Shown piece by piece: positions 52,336-64,000 of a DNA stretch of 64,000 nucleotides; position 1 is the first letter of the stretch, and the number at the start of each line of letters is the position of its first letter. Location of the stretch: the NCBI RefSeq assembly GCF_040412425.1, contig NC_089784.1:39774070-39838069 (forward strand). The letters run 5' to 3'. This stretch comes from Macrobrachium rosenbergii (lineage: Eukaryota; Arthropoda; Malacostraca; Decapoda; Palaemonidae). The position numbers and the translations under genes were made by a program. The notes under the pieces were generated by a model that worked only from the letters and a program-made list of their open reading frames with translations, did not search any database and was not told the origin of the DNA.

Positions 52336-52704
52336 AGATAATACTGAAAGGTTCAAAAAATAAGAAATGATATTGAGAATTAGTAGTACCTATGCAGGAT
52401 ACGTTTTCCTATTACAATTCATTTACTAAATGTTGTAACCGGTCTTCGGAATCTCACTACGACCACAACTAACAGTACCCTCTCTGAGGCTGCTTTGACA
52501 TCGTCTCTATCAATGTCCGATTTGTAATCCCATTTACTTAAGCCAGTCCACAAGATTAAGCAACGCTCGTCTGAGGGGCGCATTGGGTAACGATTCTTGA
52601 TAAAAAAGATAACGAATACGAGTGTTACTCGGGCTGAGCCAAGGACGAGCGGAGTATCGTGTCACTTCGAGGTATCCGCCCACTGCAGATGACTTGCTAA
52701 CGAG

Positions 52705-52712
52705 TATATAAG
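52705..52712 (+). promoter_or_regulatory. TATA box of cuticle gene 5
   Basis: TATATAAG, 55 bp before the ATG, with CAGT at 52737-52740, 32 bp downstream of the TATA start. Confidence 0.82.
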
Positions 52713-52759
52713 GCCAAATCGAGACCGTTTCCACACCAGTTGCTCGTAACTTAGCCAAC

Positions 52760-53989
52760 ATGAAGTTCGTAAGTGCTTGCTTCAATTTACTCTTCTAACC
52801 TTTTTGATATTTTGATCTGAGTTATGCTCTATATTTTCTTTCATTCTCTCCCTACTTTACATTCTGCTTTCCTTTGAAAGAAGAAAAAATGTACTACATA
52901 CCCTGATGACATGAGTCATCTTAAAATCAATATATCGTTTCATAATATTAGTCATTTAATTTTTTAATTAGTTCTTTAACGTAGCGGCGGCTCTCGTTCC
53001 TTATGATAATGAATAATGATTCACCCTCACAAAGCTTTTGTGATTTCTGTGTCGCTAAATTCAATAGACGTTGAGAATTACAATATTGGAAAAATTAATT
53101 CTGCATAAATAACTCTTTGGAGAGTAAAAAGAAATAAGAAAGAAATTTTTGAGTAAACAGACCGGCAGCTGAAGTCTACAAGAGAGGACCGAATCAAATA
53201 AAATATCTTAACTTTAATATCAAGGTGATCCTCGCCACCCTCGTCACAGTGGCCTTTGCTGCCCCTCAGTCAACAAGATACGAAGCCCCTGCAGCTTCAT
53301 CCAGACTTGACTCGGGAGAACGCGTGGCCATCTTGAGGGACGACAGAATTATGGAGGAAGACGGAAGATTTAATGTCGAATTCGAGGCCGCCAACGGAAT
53401 CCACTTCGCTAAGTCTGGATCGCCCGATGCTGAAAATGGGGCTGTTATCCAGGCTGGACAGTACTCGTGAGTATTTGGCAATAATTATATCAGTAAAAAC
53501 AGTCGCAGCAGTGCTGGATTAATTTTTGGTCGTTGGAATAGGGGTTAGTGCTTCGTCATTGTGCCTGAAGGCCTAGGGGTTGCACCTCCCCTAGACCCTT
53601 GAAAATCACTGTCTTTGTATGATGGAAAGGAGAGTTACTACTGTCACTGTGTGGAAAAACCAGTAGCTATAGCCTTCAAATTGAACAGAATCAAGAACCC
53701 CTTACAAATAAAGACAAAGTTTTTCGTTAAGATACTTCCCATTTTCCACAGCTACACTGCTCCCGATGGCACCGAGGTTCTTGTGAAGTTCGTGGCCAAT
53801 GAAAATGGCTTCCAGCCCGAGTCTGACCTCCTGCCAGTGGCTCCCGAATTCCCCCACCCAATTCCCCAGTTCGTCCTCGACCAGATTGCCTTTGCCGCTG
53901 AGGAAGACGCCCGCCGTGCACGTGAAGGATCCTTCGAGAGGTCAGCCTCCGTCCGTGCACCATCTACCTCTTATGGAAGGCCGAATTAA
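52760..53989 (+). CDS. RR-1 cuticle protein 5 (chitin-binding type 4), three exons
   Basis: Coding exons 52760-52768 (MKF), 53225-53466 and 53752-53989 join to 162 residues; phases 0 and 2, donors GTAAGT and GTGAGT, acceptors TCAAG and CCACAG. Signal peptide MKFVILATLVTVAFA. Middle exon contains LDSGERVAILRDDRIMEEDG and ends AGQYS. The last exon has YTAPDGTEVLVKFVANENGF, LLPVAPEFPHPIPQFVLDQ and DARRAREGSFERSASVRAPS, ending YGRPN. It is a secreted RR-1 chitin-binding protein of flexible cuticle. Exon 3 is almost identical in DNA to that of cuticle gene 3 on the other strand, although the introns do not match, which points to recent duplication with strong constraint or to gene conversion. The exon-1 assignment rests on the shared mini-exon and TATA spacing. 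Confidence 0.95.
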
Positions 53990-54080
53990 AACGTCTGGAG
54001 AACAATGAATCCCCTTGCTAACTGGAATTCCGAAACGTTTTCGTCTATTTATTTTAAGCTGTACTTCACTCCTGTAGATT

Positions 54081-54086
54081 ATTAAA
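54081..54086 (+). terminator. Candidate polyadenylation signal of cuticle gene 5
   Basis: ATTAAA, the common variant signal, 92 bp after the stop codon. Confidence 0.5.
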
Positions 54087-58158
<4,072 letters not shown>

Positions 58159-58399
58159 TTAATGTATATTAATAACACACATATTTGCGTACATGTATAT
58201 ATATGTGTGTGAATGTATGAATGCATGTATATATGTACTTATATATGTTTTTTGTGTCGGGGGATTAGCTTGAAATTATATCTTTCTAATAATGCTTATG
58301 AAAGGTTAAAGATGACATGAAAATATTATGAAATTATTTACTAAAAACTCATAATTATAGTAAATGTGATCGATTAGTCTGAAAATGTTCCTAGAGGGG

Positions 58400-59055
58400 C
58401 ACCATATGAGGTGGATGGATGGCCTTCCGATGATCTCAGCAGCAAAGACTATCTGGATGAGAATGGCCTGAGGGATTGGTCAGGAGATACCGAGTGCCAC
58501 TGGAAGGAGGTATGACTCAGATTGGAAGCCGTTTTCGTTATCAACAAACTTAAGAAGAACCATCAGTTTTTTCAGGATCGCTGTGTCTTGGGAAATAGAA
58601 TGAAGTCTTAGCTATCAACCATGAACATACGTGTCCTTTCTCATATATCAGCTAAAGTGTCCTTGAATAATTTCAATGTGCTTTTCTTTCGAACTGATAA
58701 CCCATGCCGGCACCAGGCCAAGTTAATCAAACAACGACTTGAATAATCCAAAATAGTTAAAAGACGCTGACGATTACTATCCTGCTTGAATAACTAAGCT
58801 GTTTTGGAGGGGAGAGAACGGGGCTCATCGAAGTGGATTCAGTTTTCAGCCTCGAATTTGACGTGCCAATGTCAGTCTTCCTCCATGACTCTGATTCCCT
58901 AGGACGGCAACGTGTTCACTAGAATCAGACCCAGAGGAAGCAGCAAGGGACTCAAATCTACTAGACTGAGGGGCAGTAGCGGCCATAATTACAAGAGTGA
59001 GACTGACAATCTTAGAATGAATCTGAATAAAATCAAGCAATATTTCCTTCATAAC
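58400..59055 (-). pseudogene. RR-1 cuticle protein pseudogene 6
   Basis: Exon 2 remains at 59010-about 58816, beginning IVSLTLVIMAATAPQSSRF with an intact TCTAAG acceptor, then SDSSEHVAVL, and it loses frame at the MEEDGR segment (HGGRLT). Exon 3 remains at about 58590-58400: VLLKFVDNENGFQSESYLLP and VALGIS followed by TGA, then PIPQAILIQIVFAAE, and the DARRAREG tail is deleted. A possible exon 1 ATG AAG lies at 59052-59047, but the donor after it is lost and the expected 9-nt spacing is not kept. The introns are short. Several independent lesions make this a clear relic. Confidence 0.88.
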
Positions 59056-60827
59056 AGATTGATTGATTTGTGGCTACTAACATCTAGGTATTCGACGCCG
59101 TTCTTCATAACAGATGGATTGGGTGACTTGACTAATGCTGTATTATTTAACTTTTGACTCCATAAAACAGACAAAATGAAGAATCTTGTCACACTACGTA
59201 CGACAATAACAAAGACGGAAATCGCTGCATATATGATCTAGGAAATATTAAATTGTTCTTCTGTATTCAAACCTGAGACACCTCGATTTTAATTGAGCAA
59301 GAGAAAATCTGGTATTCTTTCCTGAGTACGAAATGGATGAAGAAAACATTTTCCAGCAAAGTGACTTCTCCTTTTGTGGTGCAAAAGGAAAATAATTATT
59401 GAGATCATTCTTATATCCCTTTGTAAGATAACCTTCATCCCAAGTGTGCAGGGTTCCAAGAAACAACAGATATTACAAACGAATGGATGGTCCAAGAGCC
59501 AACGGCGTTTGGTGTTCTCTTCAAGAAGCATTTTATAGTGAGGCTTAACGATTACATGTCAGCAATTCCTCCAAAACCCACCACTCGCTTGTGATCTGCC
59601 ATTTAGATAACTCAGTCCTTTTTAAGGGGTGAACGTCCATTTGATAGAGTAATGTTTTTTACGTTCATATTTTAACACTGAATTTTACTAGTATATCATC
59701 ATTCACCTATTCATTATCAGTCATATCATTAATCTGTATATTCCACCTTCATTACGGCGCTGAATAATCCTGATGGGTTCCGGCGCTTGGTCTTCAAGAC
59801 CTAAATTTCATAATCAAATGTATGCTGGGCAATCCGAGAACCAGTTTGGGGACAGAAAGAAAATATTGTCTGATTTGATGTGATTCTTGTTGGGGGCGGG
59901 TTTTTTCTTCGGTTATGATTTATGATAATGTTAAATGTGAGCGAGGAGGTGAAAGAAAGGCAAAACTCTCCGATGTACGTTGAATATTGCCACTTCAGAG
60001 GGAAGGAATAAACACGAACAGTACGGGAAAACAAAAGGAAAAAATATTCTTCAAGATTCACAAAAACGGAAAGAAACGATAGAATGGTATAGAATTTACT
60101 GAGTTATGTCTCTATAACACAAAATATGGCGACATATTTTACTATAATAATTCTCAGTTTTACAACCTCTCTATACTATTTGTTTCGAAGTTTCACATTA
60201 CTTCCAGTCTCTACTTCGACAAGGAGAGAGCTATTTATTTATAAATTATGCCGATTGTCTCTCATTAAAAGAAACAAAATAATTTTTTAAAAAAGGCAAA
60301 TAGAATGGCATAATATCCACGCTCTGGGATTTTGAAGAGAAAATCATTAGCCCAACCCCACCCATCCTTCTATCCCTTTCTTTCTCTCTGTCTATCTCTC
60401 TGTCTCTCTGATGATATGGCTGAAAGTAATTTCGACTTCACCAAAGAGTGGAGAGCGTGCTGCCATTAAAGATGGGTGACAAACTCGTTCTGCTGAACGT
60501 TATCTCGGTGGCCATTTGATGAACTGTTAATTAGAGGTTCCACTAGTCTCGTTCATTTGCGATTTAGTATCGGTTTAATTTGAATGTGAAATAGATCACA
60601 GTTGCTAAAAAATCTAATAAGCTTAGAAATCATAATACCCTGGCTAGAATATTTTGTAGCCCGCATCTAGTAATGGACATTTTTCAACAAGAGGACGATT
60701 CTGAGTCCATGAATTTAATTGGACAATGGAATTGGGGAACTACCGTGAGAGGTCAGTGACATAACCAATGTCTCCCAAAAATAAAAAAAGATCCGGTGAT
60801 CAGAAGCCCACCAACTCAATTACCACA
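59056..60827. other. Intergenic, no gene seen
   Basis: AT-rich DNA. A near-repeat TTCATAACAGATTGATTG (59048) and TTCATAACAGATGGATTG (59104) suggests a short local duplication next to pseudogene 6. Confidence 0.5.
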
Positions 60828-61328
60828 ATGAAGTTTGTGACTGTACTCCAAGCAAGGACATCTTTTATGCTTCAACATGTATTTTGATTGCTTTTTTCTT
60901 CATGACTTTTTTTTTTGGCAAACATTTTGAAGGTGTCATTTTTTTATGAAGTCTTCCTCCTTGACGCAGCTTCCAAAGCTTACCATGCATTATTTCTTTT
61001 AGCATGTGAGAGTCGTTGTTCAATCATTTTTAGTAAACGAAATGCTTTGCCTCAAAATTACCCCAAGAACGTATGCAAAAACGTACTCAAGTTCAAATTC
61101 AGAGAACTGAGATGGGTATGACATAATATATGTCACTTTGTGAGACTAACCTTCAATGAAAATTTCTTCATGTTTATGAGGATGAAGTCGCCACCTTGAA
61201 AGACGACAGAGTCATGGAGGAAGACGGGAGATTAGCGTAGAATTCGGAGCTAGCAACGGAATCCACTTCGCCAAGGTTGGTTCTCCCGATGGAAGGAATG
61301 GCGCCGTTATCCAAGCCAATCACCACTC
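60828..61328 (+). pseudogene. RR-1 cuticle protein pseudogene 7, 3' truncated
   Basis: ATG AAG TTT at 60828-60836 with a damaged donor (GTGACT) is the expected mini-exon. Exon 2 remains at about 61178-61328: DEVATLKDDRVMEEDGRL, one base deleted at the FNVEF position, then NGIHFAKVGSPDGRNGAVIQ and ANHHS with a GTATGC donor. The signal-peptide part of exon 2 is missing and no exon 3 follows; the 3' end of the minus-strand retrotransposon begins about 250 bp downstream. Confidence 0.85.
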
Positions 61329-61580
61329 GTATGCTTTTACTAATATTACTGATAAGACACTGACGAATGTCACGTTCCAGTTAATAACTGGAAGAAATTC
61401 ATTAAGTCAAATTTGCTATTCTGTTTTCCTCTTGTTATATACAAATTCTTACATATGAACAATTTACACAATGCTATTCCAGTTTATCAGCAGTACTGTG
61501 TAAAATCTTCTTATCTAAAATTGTGTACCTGACGAAAAGTAAATTGAAACACAAATTCCATTTCATGAATCTTCTTCTTG
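61329..61580. other. Spacer between pseudogene 7 and the retrotransposon
   Basis: AT-rich, no exon-3 remnant recognisable. Confidence 0.5.
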
Positions 61581-64000
61581 TATTACCATTATTATTATTA
61601 TTGTTATTATTTTTCTATCATAGTCATCCTATTCGACTGGGTGGTTTTTATAGTGTGGGGTTCCGGGTTGCATCCTGCCTCCTTAGGAGTCCATCACTTT
61701 TCCCACTATGTGCGCTGTTTCTAGTAGCACACTCTTCTGCATGAGTCCTGGAGCTACTTCGGCATCTAGTTTTTCCAGATTCCTTTTCAGGAATCTTGGA
61801 ATCGTGCCTAGTGATCCTATGATTATGGGTACAATTTCCACTGGCATATCCCATGTACTTCTTATTTCGATTTTCAGGTCTTGATACTTATCATTTTTTT
61901 CTCTTTCTTTCTCATCTGTTCTGGTGTCCCATGGTATTGCGACATCAGCGAGTGATACTTCCTTCTTGATTTTGTCAATCAACGTCACGTCTGGTCTATT
62001 GGCACGTATCACCCTATCTGTTCTGATAGCATAGTCCCAGAGGACCTTTGCCAGACTCGTCTTTCATATTGCACTTCCTGCATATGGGTGAAATGTTATT
62101 TCCATCTATTGTTCTTTGAACATATCTGGTTCTTAGGACGTGATCTTGTACAGCTGTTAGCATTCCTTCTGTTTCCCTCTTGAGTTCTCCCCTCTGTAGC
62201 CATTGCAATGTTTCATCGCTGACCAGTTCTTTAGTCTGTCTTATGTACTGTCCGTGCACTGGTTTGTTATGCCATTCCTCTGTTCTGTTTTTCATTCTCC
62301 TGTCTCTATATATTTCTGGGTCTTAGTCTACTTTTATCAGTCCTTCTTCCCATGCACTCCTTAGCCACTTGTCTTCACTGGTTTTCAGATATTGCCCCAG
62401 CGCTCTGCTCTCGATGTTGACGCATTCCTCTGTGCTTAGTAACCCTCTTCCCCCTTCCTTTCGTGTTATGTATGGCCTGTCTGTATTTGCTCTTGGGTGT
62501 AGTGCTTTGTGTATTGTCATGTGTTGCCTACTTTTCTGATCTATGCTGCGGAGTAAAGCCTTTGTCCACTCCACTACTCCTGTGCTGTATCTGATTACTG
62601 GTACTGCCCATGTGTTTATGGCTTTCGTCATGTTTCTGGCGTTGAGTTTTGACTTGAGTATTGCCATAAGTCTCTGCATATATTCTTTCCTGGTTGTGTC
62701 CTTCATCTCTTGGTGTTTTTTATCCTCTCCTATTATTCCCAGGTATTTGTATCCTGTTTCATCTATGTGTTTTTGATGTTATTCCCATCTGGTAGCTTTA
62801 TCCCTTCAGTCCTTGTTACTTTGCCTTTTTGTATGTTGACCAAGGTGCATTTTTCTATTCCATACTTCATCCTGATGTCCCCAGATACAATCCTTACAAT
62901 CTGGATTAGGGTATCTATTTCCTTGATGTTCTTGTCATACAGCTTGGTGTCATCCATGAACATCAGATGGTTAATTCTGTTGCTGCCTTTCTTGAGTTGG
63001 TACCCAGCATCCATCTTCTGCAGTACTTTTGTCATGGGGATCATAGCTACTACGAAGAGTAGTGGGGATAGTGAGCCACCTTGAAAGATCCCGCTCCTGA
63101 TGTTAACCTCTGCTAATCTTATCCCAGAGCTTGTAAACTGTATTCCAGTTGTGCATTGTATTTGTTAGGAAGCTGATGGTGTTTTTCTCTGCCCCATATA
63201 TTTTCAGGCATTCTATTAGCCACATGTGCAGTATCATGTCGAAGGCTTTCTTGTAGTCATTCCATACCACGCTCTTACTATTCTTCATTACCATTTTGTC
63301 TATCAGATCTGGTCTTTTGGGTCCCTACACTTCCTTCTGCAGCCTTTCTGTTGGTGGGGGATGGTGTTTGTATCCTCTAGGTAGTTGATTAGCCTTTCAT
63401 TGATGATACCTGTTAGTAACCTCCACATTACTGGTAGGCAGGTGATTGGCCTGTAGTTACTTGCTATATTTCCCTTGTTCTTGTCTCTCTGTACTGAGGA
63501 GGTTCACCCTATGGTCATCCATTCGGGTGCATGGTGGTTTGTGATACAATGCTGGAGTTGTTCTGCTATTCGTGGGTGTAGGGCCTTGAAGTTTTTGAGC
63601 CAGTATCCACGGACTTCATCGGGACCTGGGGCTTTCCAGTTGGGCATTTTCTTTAGTTGGTGTCTGACCGTGTCTGTCACGATCTCGGAGAATCTCCGTT
63701 TTATTCTCCCCATTTCTTCTGCCTTGACTTCTTGGAGTCATGTTGCATGTTTGTTGTGCGATACCGGACTGCTCCATATGTTTTCCCAGAGTCTCTTACT
63801 TGGTTTGGCTTGAGGAATTTCCTGGTAGTTGTCTTCCCCTCTTAGTTGGCTGTATAGTCTTTTCTGGTTGATTCCAAAGAGTTTGTTCTGTTGGTGTCCT
63901 TTATTCCTGTTCATGTACTGTTGGATCTTATGTACTTTGTATTTCTCATTCAGTTCCTCTCTTGTTTTCTTGCTTCTTAACCTCTTTTCTGCCATCTCTT
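61581..64000 (-). mobile_element. Non-LTR retrotransposon with RT and restriction-like endonuclease, decayed and cut by window edge
   Basis: Minus-strand frames in order: 63995-63738 (basic pre-RT region), 63713-63504 (NWKAPGPDEVRGYWLK), about 63490-63360 (NYRPITCLPVMWRLLTGIIN), 63294-63103 (DYKKAFDM, catalytic motif A), 63044-62763 (FMDD at 62960-62949, catalytic motif C), 62706-62323 (thumb; YSTGVVEWTKALLRSIDQ), 62295-62014 (start of a CRKC zinc finger) and 62012-61683 (endonuclease: RPDVTLIDK, SLADVAIPWD, KYQDLKIEI). The order RT, CCHC-type finger, restriction-like endonuclease is that of R2/NeSL/CRE-group elements, which nick DNA and prime reverse transcription at the target. Frame changes separate the frames, and the second half of the finger is deleted. 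An AAT-rich tail lies at about 61584-61612. Inactive as read. Confidence 0.88.

Noticed and set aside
53266..53963. Minus-strand frames opposite cuticle gene 5 (also opposite genes 1, 3 and 4)
   Set aside because: Shadow frames of the real exons, without domains.

Overview
The window looks like nuclear DNA from an arthropod, most likely a decapod crustacean (shrimp, crab or lobster type). Two things suggest this: the only convincing protein-coding genes are small, intron-containing RR-1 (chitin_bind_4) cuticle proteins with a decapod AMP-like tail, and the DNA between them is extremely dense in (AT)n, (GA/TC)n, (GT/AC)n and (ATT)n microsatellites and in decayed retroelements. The species cannot be fixed from the sequence alone; the microsatellite density is reminiscent of penaeid shrimp (inference).

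Cuticle-protein cluster. Seven loci share one architecture: a first coding exon of only 9 nt (ATG AAG/AAA TTC/TTG/CTC), a phase-0 intron, a signal-peptide and linker exon of about 224-242 nt, a phase-2 intron, and a last exon carrying the Rebers-Riddiford core and a C-terminal tail. Four look intact: 9556-11292 (-), 43122-44091 (-), 46763-47704 (+) and 52760-53989 (+). Three are decayed: 36660-39629 (-), 58400-59055 (-) and 60828-61328 (+). Each intact gene has a TATA box about 53-60 bp before the ATG. The 43 kb and 46 kb genes are divergent (head to head). The products should be secreted, bind chitin and help build flexible cuticle.

Mobile DNA. A non-LTR retrotransposon with a reverse transcriptase and a C-terminal restriction-like endonuclease fills 61.6-64.0 kb on the minus strand and runs off the window, with frameshifts and a deletion in its zinc finger. 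Three older RTE-like LINE remnants lie at 0.74-1.35 kb (+), 16.1-17.05 kb (-) and 25.7-26.1 kb (+). Three tRNA-derived SINE-like families are visible: family 1 at 4.06, 22.14 and 48.67 kb, two copies with clear target-site duplications; family 2 with a Leu/Ser-tRNA-like head and a body that ends in long (AT)n, at 25 kb and 57.2-57.9 kb as inverted pairs; family 3 at 7.04-7.29 kb. A further inverted-repeat complex occupies 23.43-24.91 kb.

Layout. 0-9.4 kb: repeats and unassigned DNA. 9.4-11.35 kb: cuticle gene 1. 11.35-36.6 kb: repeat-rich DNA with no supported gene. 36.6-61.3 kb: six cuticle loci separated by microsatellites and SINEs. 61.6-64 kb: LINE. No rRNA, true tRNA gene, CRISPR array or bacterial-type operon is seen. 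The strongest candidates for something worth following are the SINE family whose tail seeds (AT)n arrays and which forms large palindromes, the inverted-repeat complex at 23.4-24.9 kb, and the birth-and-death pattern of the cuticle cluster.
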